Source of the DNA: Knoxdaviesia capensis
Taxonomy: Eukaryota > Ascomycota > Sordariomycetes > Microascales > Gondwanamycetaceae
Assembly (NCBI GenBank): GCA_001510575.1
Contig: LNGK01000005.1
Span: 2,301,234 to 2,365,233 of the forward strand
DNA length: 64,000 nt
Direction of reading: 5' to 3'
Shown here: positions 10,803-22,900 of the stretch, piece after piece
How positions within the stretch are numbered: the stretch's first letter is position 1
Layout: each line of letters opens with the position of its first letter
Made by a program: the position numbers and the translations under genes
Notes under the pieces: model-generated
The model's database searches: none
The model's input: only the letters and a program-made list of their open reading frames with translations
What the model was told of the DNA's origin: nothing

Positions 10803-11700
10803 ATGAGGCTCTTGGGGCCACATCCTTCACTCCATTTCTTCGAAGATCCCCCCTCCTCATCTTTCCCTGCCTAGATTTTCCGGTTGTGTTTCTAGAAAGT
10901 GTTCACCAAGAGCACTGTTGTTCTTTTTTTGTGTCCCTGTTGCGTTAAACATGATACCTAATGCATGAGCGATGTCACGTCATGCTGCTCGTTTTTTTCA
11001 GTTATGAATGCTTGAGCTATATTTTGATGCTTTCTGTTATGCGTGTTTTTTTGTAGTTTAACTCGGCATATAATGCCCAGATCTATTACAATGCATATTC
11101 CTTTTGGTATTCATTCTGGTGTGTGCACTCTGCAAAGCAAATTATCGCAGTACAGTGTTATCCTCACCTGTGACCTTGCATACGGAGAAAACCGCATAAC
11201 TTGTAGTAACCAGAGTGTATTAAGGTCACCTTCGCACTGCTCCTTCCTATCTCAAGCTTACATGGATCAACAGCAGTCAGTCTGTCTTGTCTTCAGTTAT
11301 GTAAAACTAACACATGCCAAACCTGCGACTTGAAAGATAGAAACGTTATACAAAATTCCCAAAAAGATTTTGAAGAAAACAACGCTAGAATATATTGGGT
11401 TATGTTTGGACAAGTCCTCGGGATCTCCAAGTTGCAGAGAGAGACAGAGACAGAAAAAAAGGATCTAGATGTGTACACAGACGATCTCACAGCACTAAAC
11501 CAAGGAACAGGGAGAACGACAGAGCACAGGGACGAGACTGCATCAGGCCGAATGACCGCGTACAGAGACTCTCCCTCGAGAATATCTTCCAAACGATAGA
11601 GATGTTACGGTCTGGTGGGTAATGATCTCAGGGCAAATGTGCCCGCCGGTCCGGGGGGGCAGGGGTCGGCGCCGGGCGGCGTCGGTGGTGGCCGTGTTTC
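10803..11700. other. Convergent 3' spacer
   Basis: These 898 bp lie between the stop codons of the membrane protein and V-ATPase f genes. T-rich patches at 10924-10931 and 11045-11055 fit 3' UTR sequence. No gene is recognised. Confidence 0.45.
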
Positions 11701-12305
11701 CTACAACGCAATCGAGCCCCGCCGCGACGCCCACACGTGCAGCATTCCCTGGAAGCCGCAGAAGACTAATAGGCCCTGCATGAGAGTAGATAAGGTTAGT
11801 GGTGGAGTTCATCGTATTTGCAGTCCGGCGCGGAAATTGCGGGGGACACCATCCGGCATTCCACTTGTTTATCTTAAGCCGGAACGGGAGGATGTGGAAG
11901 GAACAGTAGAATGGAGGACGACATACGATATACACAAAGACGGCGGTGAAGATGGTGTTGGACAGCTCGAGGGCGAGCTCCGGGTCGGGGTCGCTCTGGC
12001 CGCCGGTAAACTCCTCGTGGTCGATTCTGTACATCGCGGCGATGATGCTCAGGGTCACAATCGCAAACACCGACACCACCACGCTGCAGGAAATACAAAC
12101 CGGGAAAACGTTAACAAATGACAAATATAAGTATGAGCATGTATGCAGCACCAGACATCCGGAAGCAAGCTCAAAAGACCTCAGGTGCAAGCTCTCCAAG
12201 CAACCACATAAACAACAGCTAGCTATCCGAAGATAGACGTGGGGCAGGTGATAGATGGCGAACGCACCAGAACCACGCGCAGAACGCACCGACAACGGGC
12301 TTCAT
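11701..12305 (-). CDS. V-ATPase subunit f / RNase K-like small membrane protein
   Basis: Three exons on the minus strand, 12268-12305, 11927-12083 and 11701-11775, joining in phase to 89 residues. The product starts MKPVVGAFCAWF, has a first hydrophobic helix (about residues 7-31), a conserved loop DHEEFTGGQSDPDPE, a second hydrophobic stretch (about 55-76) containing LVFCGFQ, and a short polar tail. This matches the pattern of yeast Ypr170w-b (85 residues: MRPVV start, NHESFVGS-NDPEDG loop, FCGFQ), the subunit f of the V-ATPase Vo sector, which corresponds to animal RNASEK. V-ATPase acidifies vacuole and endomembrane lumens. The gene is hard to find by open frame alone, because exon 1 encodes only 12 codons and exon 3 only 24. 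It is divergent from the SOD gene. Confidence 0.85.
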
Positions 12306-13932
12306 GGTTGCGGTAGTGACAGAAAATTAATCGAGAAGTCGTGGGGATGGGGGTCGGAGGGGAGCGTGTTCGAGCAAGCTTGGTCGTCGAGGGCTATGCG
12401 CGGTTTCGCTTCGCAGTATGTATGTATCGGCGGTTGGTTACTGGATCAGCCCGGGAGAACAAAAAGGCAAAAGTCGTGGGAAGCAGATCTCTGGAGAATA
12501 GCCGGCGGTGTGTGGCTAGCTTGAAATATATAAGATAATGGAAGTGAATGGTACACGGCTGTCGCGCGATAATTAAGTTCGTTGATGTCTATAGTTGTGA
12601 AAACTGCGCGGCTTTTAATGGGCGCAAGCCATTTGAGCTTTGGGGGCCACTCCGATACAAACGGGCGGCCGGCTGATTGTCGGGTATTTACTTTGATAGC
12701 CGGAAGCTAAGCGCGGGTGGACAACCGCCGTGGAAACTTCGGACTTCTCTCGACCACGCCGGCTTGAGTCTACAGTGTCAGTCTTATGGACGAGAAGCAA
12801 CTGAATGAAGGAGAAAGATATGTATTTACTCCGAAGAAAGAAGGCCACATTTATCCTCTTTTTTGTTTTTCGGTCTCCGTGGCGGTTTTCCATGGCCTAG
12901 CTAATCCCCTGAAGTCAGGGTGTGCTTCGGTCCTCGATCACAACGTCAGTGGAGCTTCTTCTCTCTTACTCTGATCCGCTTCTCATGGGTTGGATCCTGC
13001 GTGACGAGAGTGTCGGTACACAGGAAGGTACTGTATACTTCAACCCTGTATTGCGTATGTATCAGTGATGATTTCCATGTCTAGTGTTATTCCTCCCTCA
13101 TGTATCTCTTATAGTGTTTGTGGCAAGTCTGGTTGACCAAGCAGAGCCTCTCTCCCTCCGTGTAAGTGTGAAGATATCGAGGATACAACGATGCAGCTCT
13201 CAGTCTTGTCCCGTTGGCCTCGATTGTCTCACGGTATCTTCCTTCCGCACCTGATCGTGACGAAGGTATCTACTTTGTTCTTACCCTACCTGTTTGAACC
13301 ACACTCAAGCTCTCAACATATTCCTTGTGCTTTCCTCATTCCCCTCAGCGAAGGAGATCCTTTAAGAGTCTAAGTTCGTCACATTTTAGTGATGTCAGTC
13401 CTTCCTTCTACCGCTATACTCCCAATGTCGTAGTATTACCCCTCGTGCCTGTCTGTGTACTCGGTAGTCCCTCATGCGGTCTTACGTGTTTGGAGAGATG
13501 TTCTTGCACAAAATATGTCCCTCCTTCACCACGACACCCTCAGGCCGGTCCCTTCTTCATTGCAGGAGCGGCCGTGATCACATAGTAGCAGGTACGAAGA
13601 GAGTGTCACCCAAATCGTCTAGTTAAATATCATCCCCTCCTCTTCCATTCTTCTGTTCTGATTTCTTCTCTCTTTCAACTCTTCACAACATTTATCGCCA
13701 GCTTCATTATTTTTGGAAGATTCTTTTTGGGGGCATTTCTTTTTCTTCTTTTACATCATTCATCACTAGTTGTATTCCCAATCACACCAGACTATTGAGA
13801 GTCTTCAGCTTCTCATTCTTCTTCCATCACTCTCTTTACCGCATCTTCGTTCAAGCTCAAAGCCATCCTCTCGGCTCCCACCACAAACATTTTTTCTGGA
13901 ATCAACCTTTTAAGTCTCACCAACTCGTCAAT
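12306..13932. promoter_or_regulatory. Divergent upstream region (V-ATPase f and SOD)
   Basis: This 1.6-kb spacer separates two divergent start codons. The part from about 13100 to 13930 is pyrimidine-rich on the plus strand, the sense strand of the SOD gene, and probably holds its promoter and leader. No coding region is recognised. An in-frame upstream initiation codon for the SOD reading frame near 13795 would hide the signal peptide and is not preferred. Confidence 0.4.
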
Positions 13933-15004
13933 ATGCGTGCCGTTCAGATCGTCTCTGCGGTGTCGGTGGCCTTTGCTGCCCGTGCTCTTGCAGATGTGAG
14001 TCTCCCCTCCTTTCCTCCGTTTTCTTCCCGCCGGTTACTAACAGGAACCTCTTCACGAAAATCCAGGCCATTGCTGTTGAGGACAGCACTGTTGGTGTCG
14101 TCTACGGTGCATTTCTCCCTGTGTCTGAGTCGATCCATGGATCAGTAACCGCTGTCTCGCCTCCAAATGGTCACGGCGTGCAGTTCATAGTCGATCTGTC
14201 GAACCTGCCAAATGGACGTGGTCCATTCCGTAAGTGACCCCATTTCTCTTCTCTGGATGACCAGCAGTTTGTGATGCTGTTGTCAATGTCCCAAATTAAA
14301 CCTCCTTCTCTTTACTCTCAGATTATCACATTCATGTCAACCCTGTTGGAGAAGACGGAAATTGTGCCGCCACCCTCGGCCACCTCGACACAACCGGCCG
14401 TGGAGATTTTCCCGCGTGTGATGCCACTAAGCCCGAGACCTGTCAAGTTGGCGACCTGAGCGGAAAATGGGGTACCGTTTCCTCTGATCCCTTTCACACC
14501 TCCTACGTCGACTCGTATGTTTCTCTCAACCCCGACAGCGATGTCTTCATCGGAGATCGCAGCATCGTTGTTCATGCTTACGACATGACTCGTCTCGCCT
14601 GTGCAAACTTTGTTCTCATGTCCGATGTCAATCCCACTGTCCTTGCTGAGGAGCCTGTTGACTGTGGTGACGAGGATGAGGGCGAGACTACCCTCGTTCC
14701 GGCCCCTAATCCCGAAACTCCCGAGGTTGACGCCGAGGACCCCGACTGCGAAGATGAAACGGCTATTGCTGCTCCCCAGGCCCAGCTGGATGAGCCGGAA
14801 GATCCTGACTGTGAAGACGAGACCGAGGAGGCAGAACCCGATGCCGAGACCACCACCTCTGTTCCCGCTTTTCCGACTCCTCCTCCTACTCTGACCAAGA
14901 CCCCTACCAAGCCCACCACATCTTCAACTGTGATTGCTGGCAGCGCCGCCGCCAACGGCGTTTCTTTCATGGCCATGCTGGCTGCAGCCGCGTTGGCCGT
15001 GTAA
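13933..15004 (+). CDS. GPI-anchored cell-surface Cu-only superoxide dismutase
   Basis: Three exons, 13933-13995, 14067-14229 and 14322-15004, giving 302 residues. Residues 1-20 are a signal peptide (MRAVQIVSAVSVAFAARALA). The SOD domain keeps the copper ligands H78 and H80 (YHIHV), H96 (GHLD) and H160 (VVHAYD), the active-site Arg R166 (MTRLACANF), and Cys pairs. The zinc-loop ligands and electrostatic loop of Cu/Zn SODs are missing, and the GDLSGKWG segment follows directly; this is the pattern of Candida Sod4/5/6-type Cu-only enzymes, which convert superoxide to peroxide at the cell wall. After about residue 175 comes an acidic linker with three Asp-Cys motifs, then a Thr/Pro stretch and a hydrophobic C-terminus that fits a GPI signal. 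The start is fixed by the signal peptide and by a phase-0 intron directly after it. Confidence 0.92.
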
Positions 15005-15773
15005 AATCTCCACACGGCTTGTGAAGCATGTCGATTTCTTTCGTCCTTTTCCGAGTTCTGTTCCGAGTGTGGTGTGTCTTCGGGATGGTTGTGAAAGGTC
15101 ATGCATTGGGACTTGGCGGAGCATCATCAGAAGTGTCTTGAATAGTTTGGGGCTTGTGACTTCTTTATTTTTATTCTTTAATCATCATGATTTCGTTCTC
15201 TACAAATAGTTGCATCGATATCCTTTCTCTCTTCGTTAGTGGGTGACTGTCTTCAGTTAGGGTTAGGGTGTGGATTATCGTGACTACCTACTGCGGCTCA
15301 ACGCTTAGTTACAGGAATAGCCGCATCAGTACAGGCCAAATCGCGTGTAAATGTATCAATAGAGTCGATATCCTTTTTAAACCCTGGACAGTAACTTTTC
15401 CATCCATACTTTGCAACATTACGGTAGTACACTCTCAGTCTTATGCATGGCTAAAAATAGCCTTGTTTATACGTTAAGTCACGGTGAAAATGTCTGCCTA
15501 TAACGCCGGGAGAGAAACAACCCCCCATATGATGATCACTAGTACAGTCACTACCAACAAATGAGGACAGATACTCATAAGGATAAACGAGAAGCGCGAT
15601 AAAGGAGGAACAAAACACAAAAGCCTACCAAAAAAAGGAGAGAAAAAGAGATCATGTGAGCCAGACTTTTCGTTTCTCATGGTGCTGAAAACACAAGGAT
15701 GGTAACCAAAGATTTGACACAGGAGACAAAAAAAAAAGAACAGAAGAACACAAAACACACGGACAGGCCGAGT
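15005..15773. other. Convergent 3' spacer
   Basis: These 769 bp lie between the SOD and mannosidase stop codons. The spacer is AT-richer than the flanking coding sequence and contains a double TTAGGG motif, listed separately. No gene is recognised. Confidence 0.45.
15257..15268 (+). repeat. Two tandem TTAGGG units
   Basis: Two perfect copies of the fungal telomere hexamer stand in the convergent 3' spacer, far from any visible chromosome end. Two units are too few to call a telomere relic and may be chance. Confidence 0.6.
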
Positions 15774-18470
15774 TTACAGAGATTCGGTGTCTGGGCGGAC
15801 CTTGGCAGCTGGCGCCGGCTGTTCGGTCGCTGGTGGGGCTGGTGGCGGAGGTGCTGCTGCTGTTGCGTCGACGGCGGCGGCGGCTTCGGCGGGAGGGGGA
15901 GGAACAGCAGCCCCGACGCCGTCCACAGGGACCGCGCCAAGGGGCGCTTCAGCCGCTGGCGCTGCGGCTGCGGCTGCGGCTGGTGCAGCTGGAGGCGGGA
16001 CGGGCGCGGCGGGCGCAGCAGGCGGGGGCACTGCAGCTCCGGCAGCCCAACCGGCGCCCCCGGCCCCGGGAATGGGACGAGCAGGCGCATGTCCGCCATT
16101 CGACGGCGGCACGGGCGGAGTCGAAGTCTTCGCCTTCTCAGAAGCAGCAGCGGCATCAGCGGCGGCGGCCTCGGCGGCCGCAGCTTCTTCAGCGGCATCC
16201 AGAATGATATTCCCGGCCGTGTCGCGCGGTTTGCGCTCCCAGCCGGTCGAGAACAGCGAACCCAGGCGGAAGCGCGGGAACGGATGGGCCTCGGTGTTGA
16301 AGACGACCTGGTCGAGCGGCAGCAGGTCGTCGGGCGAGAAGAGCAGGTACAGGTACTTGAGGGTTTCGGCAAGCCAGAAGCTCTCCATGTTGTCACGCGG
16401 CGTCGGCGGCACCTTGGCCGCGTTCTGCAGGCTGGAGAAGCCGCCGTCGTCGGCCACCGCCGTGTGCTCCGCGAACGACGAGAACATGTCCCAGCCCCAC
16501 GTGCGGTACTTCTCCTCGCCCGTGATGCGCCACATGTAGAATAGTGTCTCGACGGTCTCCGGGCGCTGTAGGTTGTGCGTGTCGGCTGGCTTTACGTACA
16601 TGTCGGCGTGCCAGTCGGGCGGGCTAGGCGCGTCGTGCTGGTGCTGCTCGTGGCCGGCAGCGGCGGCTTCGGCCTCGACGTGGGCGTCGTGCGCGTGGCT
16701 GCTGCCGGTGTGCGGGACGTACTGCTCGAGGACTACTGGCGGCGATGGGTGCGGGTCGCCGGCCGCGAGCGGCGGCGATGCGATCTTGAAGTTGGTGATC
16801 TCGGCCGCGAGCCCCGTGGCCATGAACTTGTACGTGGCCCAGCACGTGTGCGTCAGCTCGCGCGCCAGCTGCATGTCGGCCTCGTGGCGCGCCGTCCACC
16901 ACGGCTGGCGCCGCGCCTCGGCCTCGGTCAGCCCACCAGTGGCGGCCAGCGCGATGGTGCCGGGCATGAAGCACACCAGGTGGTCCATCTTGGGCTGCAG
17001 CGCGCGCAGCAGACCCTCGGGCCGCTCGCCGATGATGGTGAAGCCCGACGGCTCCGTGTACGTCACCAGGTGCTTGCGCACGCCGGCCAGCGCCTCGTTC
17101 CACATGTCGCGGTACACCGGCTCCTGCTCGCTGGTCTGCAGGAACTGCTTGATGAGATATTCGTAGTACGAGTCCCCGCGGCTGCCCAGCCGGATGTTGG
17201 CGCCGCGGAACTTCCCCGTGGTGGCGTACACGAAAATCGGGACCAGGCCGTCCGGCGCGCCGTTGCCGTCCAGCACCTCCATGACCTTCTCGGCGCGGTC
17301 CCAGAACTCCTTCTCGCCCGTCAGTTTAGCCAGGTACTTGAACTCCAGCTGCAGCGTCGCGGCTTCGGCGGTCGACGACGCGCCGCCGTCGGCGTGCGAC
17401 TGGATGCCCTCCATCGTGGCTAGGTTGACACTAGCAAACGGGACGCCAGACTGTGAGTTGAAGGCGCCTAGCAGACGGTCGGCCAGGTCGCGCGCCTTTT
17501 CCAGGTACAGGTCCTCGCCGGGGCTGCCCGGGTCGTCTTCCTTGAGAGGGGCTAGATCGGGGAACTCGGTTGAGAGGTAGTGGGCAGACAGGAGGCCACC
17601 CAGCATGCGAATGGTGGTTTCGAAGGTGTTCACGTCCTGATCCTGGTCCCAGGTGAGGGACTTCGAAATCCATTGGCGCGCATTCTGAAGACGGGTGGTC
17701 TGGTTCATTAAAATCAGCGTGTCTAGAGAGTCGACGATGATCCAGCCGAGTCCCTTGGGGGCCATGTTGCGGCCGGACTTGCCGATCGGGTGGTACTCGT
17801 CGTATCCTATTATTAAGAGCGTTAGCAACTACAGATATCACGGCAAGGGGTAGACAAGATGGTGGTAAGCAGACATACCCCATCCATATCTCTCATACGC
17901 ATCCCAGCTCTTCTCAAAAGCCCGCACAACTTCCTGCCGTCGGGCCTCCCAGTTCGGCGCGCCCTTGGGAGACTCGGTCATGCCCTGCCAGCTCCAAACC
18001 GAACTGCGTCCGTTCGGGTCCGACGGCGAGAACACGCCATTGAAGTACATAATCAACAACACCACCACCACGAAGAAAATGCCGCCCGACCGGCGCGACC
18101 GTAGCCGGCTGCCGGCACCGCCACCACCCGAGCCGCCCAGCATGCGCCGCGACAGACTCGCGGCGCCCTGCCGCACATACGGTTTGTCCTTGTACATCGG
18201 CAGCTGGCCACCCTTGCCGTCTAGGAAGCTCTCAACCTTGTGCTGCATGTCGTGGAACAGACCGCCGGAGCCGGAGCCGTGGCTCGGGTACGAGCCGCCG
18301 CTGTTATCCGAACCACCACCGCCGCTGCCCCCGTGGCTATTGCTCCCGCCACCACCGTGTATGCGCTGCACGGGCCGCGCCGTCATCCCGGACGACACCC
18401 ATACTTGGTCTTCGGCGTTGCGCTGTTGTGAGTTGAAGTTCGGGACGTTCCGGGGTATTGAGAACGCCAT
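15774..18470 (-). CDS. Class I alpha-1,2-mannosidase, GH47 (N-glycan processing)
   Basis: Two exons, 17879-18470 and 15774-17806, giving 874 residues. It is a type II membrane protein: a Gly/Ser/His-rich cytosolic N-terminus, one transmembrane helix at about residues 131-147, then the luminal GH47 (alpha/alpha)7 domain. Catalytic carboxylates are visible: E260 in FETTIR, the Asp of MDHLVCF (about 471) and the Glu of RPETVETLFY (about 614), with the calcium-binding Thr in FNTEAHP and the paired Cys of LVCF and HTCW. It removes alpha-1,2-linked mannose from N-glycans in the ER/early Golgi. Two oddities are a His/Ala-rich insertion in the catalytic domain (about residue 570-590) and a C-terminal tail of about 145 residues that is almost pure Ala/Pro/Gly. 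I start at 18470; an in-frame ATG at 18506 would add 12 residues including a HTHTH run encoded by a microsatellite. Confidence 0.95.
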
Positions 18471-18475
18471 GGTGA

Positions 18476-18492
18476 TGTGTGTGTGTGTGTGT
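18476..18492. repeat. (GT)8 microsatellite at the mannosidase start
   Basis: An uninterrupted GT dinucleotide run lies just 5 bp upstream of the chosen mannosidase ATG, in the 5' leader. It falls between the chosen start and an in-frame upstream ATG at 18506. Confidence 0.9.
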
Positions 18493-19939
18493 ATCGGGGA
18501 GAACAAGGACTTGGAGACTATTGACCGTCGTGAAGTGAGAGGGGGCTAATGAGCCCTGCGGCTCTCTTCGTTACCGAATCGGGCAAGTATAGATTCGAAA
18601 TAGACGGAATGAATGTGTGTCGAGAGTTGAAACTCTTCGGTCGGGGATAACCAGCCAGTTAGACCCAAGCCATTTGGTGTTCGACCTTCCAATCGAAACG
18701 GCCCCGGAGAAGCTAGCCACCAGCGGAACGATCCCGATCGTGTGTGTCCTCGTACGAATCCTGCCGAGGTCAAAATTCGCAGGACCCGCGCGCAAGGGAT
18801 TGAGAGAGAGTATTCGAGAATGGCCACGGCAAAAGTGATACTTCGTACGTATATTTGTATCCAAGAAGAGGTCGTCGTGAAGTAATTCGGGGGAGGCCAC
18901 ACCCGTTTGATATCGTGCCCGTCCGTCTGGCCGAAGCGATCAGTTGGACGACGAGAAACACAGCAGACGAGTCCGCCAATGAACAAAATAAAATTAAAAA
19001 ATTATATAGATATCAACCTAACGATATAGAAAGAAAAGACGAAGACCCTGAACGATAAGATTGAACTTCCACTCCTAAGTACCGGAGAAGGATTGGAGAG
19101 GAAACAGGAAAACTGTGAACGAAGAGATAGCCAAGCTTCTGAAGATCCGGACAGCTGTACACAAGAGAATAATTTCCCTTGGCGATGTTATACTGATAAG
19201 TCAGCCCCCTGTATCCCGATTGTTTAGGGGGGAAAGAACCAACCACTCCGCTCCACCATCCTGCATGTTTTCAATGTTTTTAGGCGGCCGATAGTGCCTC
19301 CTGCTAGAAGCTTGGGTGTGGAGAAGTTGTGGCGGCGCTTGGACATGGCCCGGATAATGTGGCGTTAAAAACAGACACCTGCCACCAAACCCTAACCCAA
19401 CATCATACAACCTCCATCACGGCATCGACACACTTGCTTGCCCTTTGGAAAAGGAGACCAAGAAGAACAAAATTCAAATTTAAACCAAATCATGAGATAT
19501 CATTAATGAGCTTCCCGCTTCATAGAAAAAAAGTCCCAGACCAATCCAATTAGGCCAAACCCATGAGTTCCTCCAAAAGTGAAGACAAAAAAAAAACCAG
19601 AAGATCCCAGAAAATTTCACTGATATTCAAAAAAGCAAAGTGCCATGTATCCCGACTACCTGCATATAGAAAGCCAGACTGCAAACCAAAGAAAATTAAA
19701 AGACGGAGAGAAAAGGTCCCAATGCGTGGGGAAACATCGTAAACATAGCAGCGGCTAAAAGCAAAGCAAAACTTCAAAGCTCTAGGGACGTTCCTGTCTA
19801 TAAGCTAACACGTTGAACCAAGCAAAAAAGAAGAAGAAAAGCGCAGTGCGGGGGTAGATTCAGCCTCAACAGGGGCGGCAAGGGAAAACAAAAGTCCAGT
19901 GACCCAGATTTTCTTTTTCAGAGGCAGAGGAAATCCGCC
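18493..19939. other. Tandem intergenic: mannosidase promoter and C2H2 3' UTR
   Basis: This 1.45-kb spacer lies between two minus-strand genes. The half nearest 19939 is A-rich on the plus strand (T-rich on the sense strand), fitting the 3' UTR of the C2H2 gene. An AAACCCTAACCC telobox-like motif lies at 19387-19398. No gene is recognised. Confidence 0.4.
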
Positions 19940-22900
19940 TCATTGGGGATAGTAAAGGTGCTTCTGCTCCGGCGAGCTTCCCGCCAACGGGTCCATGTAT
20001 CCGCCATACATTCTCGATGCGTTGACATTTGTCACCGGCACGGATCCGGTGTTGAGATCAAGACCAAGACCAAGGGACGACTGGCCGAGATGGTTGCCGT
20101 TCATTGGTGCGTGTGATTGCTGTTGCTGTTGTTGCTGAGGAAGTCCCATCCCAAGAGGGTCAAACTGCGGGAACTGGTCCATCTCGGGATTGAGCCTCAG
20201 AAACGGCCGTCCCGGCGGGCTACTAGTCATGAAGCCGCCGGCATTGTTGACTCCCATGGCCGGAGTCATCATCGGCATAGTCGGCAAAGGGGAAAATCCG
20301 GTATTGGCCATGCCAACTCCGGACGGCATGACCGGTGTCGGGAAGCCGCGCAAAGTGGGGATTGTGGAGTTTGCAGCCACTGCATCACCATTGCCAAACC
20401 CGTCATACCCGGAAAACAGCGGCCCGGACAGACTATTGTCTCCCAGGTTGCCCCCATCACCGCCCAGCGAATAGATGGAGAAGTCAGCAGGAAGAAGAGA
20501 CATTGTGGGTCCGGCCAGTTCCTGTCCTGCCATAAAGCTCTGGTGCGACCCCATCTGCGGCGTCAGTGACATGTGACTATGCGGGGTGTGCAGAGGGCTC
20601 GGGGTAGATCGTTGCATGTAGTTGCTCGAAAGACCGCCAGCCATGTGTCCCTGCGCCGCAGTCGTTCCGATGGCCGGGGTAATCGGCATGTACGGCTGGC
20701 GAGGAGGCGGATCCTGAACCGGGCTGATGAGCGTATCTGGCGTCAAATCCTTCTCGTCAACTAACTTCAGAACCGGCAGACTGATCTGCTCCATGTGCTT
20801 AGCGAGATGCACCGTCAACTTCTTCCACGTCTGGAAGTCCTTGCCACAGAACCGGCAAGACTCATCTTGCGGGCGCTTGGGCGTTTCGACATGGCACTTC
20901 TCTACTCTCTGCCAGGTAGCATCCGCTGCGCCAGCACGCTTGAGCGCTGCCTTAGTCTTGACCTTAGGCTCGGTAAACTTGTGCTCACGCACCAAGTGCT
21001 GGAGGAAGTTGTCTCGGCGATAGCACACATGCTTGCACTCCTGGACGTCACATTCCCACCACTCCAGATGACGATGACCCTCATTCTCGTGACGAACCCA
21101 ATCGGCCTTTCGTTTGAAGATCTTCGGCTCACGGCACTTGTCCCAAGTGCACGTAAAGGGCTGAACATCCTCCTGGATGTGCTTTGTCCAGTCAGACGGC
21201 TTCTGGAACGTCTTGACTTGGCGGCAGTACATGCACTCAAACTTGGCTGGGAGCGAGGTGGTAGGTGGCAGGGGAATGTCCTGAGGGAAGCTTTCTCTTC
21301 CAAGAGGGGCATCGATTGGCGTCATCTCTCTATCTGAGTCTTCTTGGGTTCTGGGCTCTCCATTTTGATCAAGCAAAATAGCAGGGCCCACTGCAAGACA
21401 GAGAGGGCCGTTGGGGCACGAGTGGCCAACCTTGACATGTTCCAGCTTGGCCTTCAAGAGAAGTTTATATCGAATGCATTGCTGGTGAGCGATCCGGTCG
21501 GCCAGGTACGCACTTCTCGTTTCGAGGAGCGGATTAAGTCGAATGATATGCTGGCGGAAGCCCTCAAAGTTTGGCTTGATTCCTTCCATGAGCTTGCTCG
21601 ACTCGGTCTTCACTTCGCTATCGTCAAAATCTTCATCGCTGGACAGGTCATCGTCGGGGTCAGCTGCTGGGGCCGCACGTGGCCGTGCTGGCTGGGGCGG
21701 CGGATGCTGTTCACGGGCCAGAACAGCAACAGGAGGACCTCCAGCTTTCATCCACAGGCCAGCCAAGTTGGACTGGGACGAGGATGCGTCGTTCAGTTTC
21801 GGGCCGGGCCTGGCAAGATCCGACTTGCTGCGTGGCCGCTTAATCGGATTCTTGACAGAGAGACTGCCAAATGGACTCTTCGGGGAAGTTACCGGGTTTG
21901 CGCTCGCCGAGCCTTGGGGCACCTTGCCACCTCCAATGGAAGCAACACCCTGGGCCATGGAAAGGATGGCGGTGTTGATGCTGGGAGTTGTTTTCTTAGA
22001 CCAGCTGGTAGTGCGAGCTGGCGGTGCGAGGTGGGGGGCCGACTCTCGGCGGTCCGAGGATGCGGGGTTGTCGTCGCCGAAATCATCATTTTCGGGAGTA
22101 TTGCGCGACCGCTTGCTGGGCCCGCGGGCAAGCGAGCGGATGTTCTTCAAGATACTGGCAGTGCTGTTCTTGCGGCCATGGTCACCACGGCTCGACGCTA
22201 ACTTCCGAAGAACGTTGCCTGACCGAGCCTCTTCCTGGCCTTCCCAGATATCAGGAAGACTGAGGCGGCGAGTGCCCCAGGTGGCGGCGCGAGAGAGGAC
22301 AGAGGCGTTGTCCTGACACATCTGCTCAAAACGAGACATGGCTTCCTGGGCAGTGGCAGGCTGGCGACGTTGGTCCATTCCCTCAGTAATACCCGGAATC
22401 ATTGGGCGGTCACCCCAATTACGGTTGGAAAGGATTATGTCGATATCCTCGTCATTCATGTTGCCGCCGTTCGGAGAAAAGTAGGTTTGGCCCGGAAGAA
22501 ACTTGTTTCGAGTGCGGTTTCCCATGGGGAGAGCGGGGAGGTCCATATCGTCCTTGGCAGACTCCTCGATGGCAGCGATATTGACAGGAGGGTTAGGGGG
22601 GGTAGATGAGGATCCCCGATCTTCTAGGGTCAGGCCGCCAAGGCCCCGGTCTAGCCATTTTGTAACCTCTTCATTTCGCTCGGCAATCAGCCTTTCAGAA
22701 GCAGAGGCATTGATGGACATGTCTAATTCAGTTGCCGGTCGATTGGAGGAATCAAGGCCACCTTCACGCTTGATTCTGGAGGAGGGATGTTGATTGGATG
22801 ACCAGTGAAGGGGCTCGTCATGAGGGCCAACGTCATTAGTGTCCAGGGAGGAGGCTGCTGGCTGATGGAAGGAGGAGGCCTGAGTCCGAGGAAGGGCGGA

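Noticed and set aside
13795..13932. Upstream in-frame start for the SOD gene
   Set aside because: It would bury the signal peptide behind 46 residues; the ATG at 13933 gives a clean secretory signal ending at a phase-0 intron.
16575..17423. 282-codon plus-strand frame, and 15787-16539 (250 codons), opposite the mannosidase
   Set aside because: Both are antisense to a clearly identified GH47 gene. High GC and Ala/Pro/Gly codons make the opposite strand open; the translations are low-complexity.
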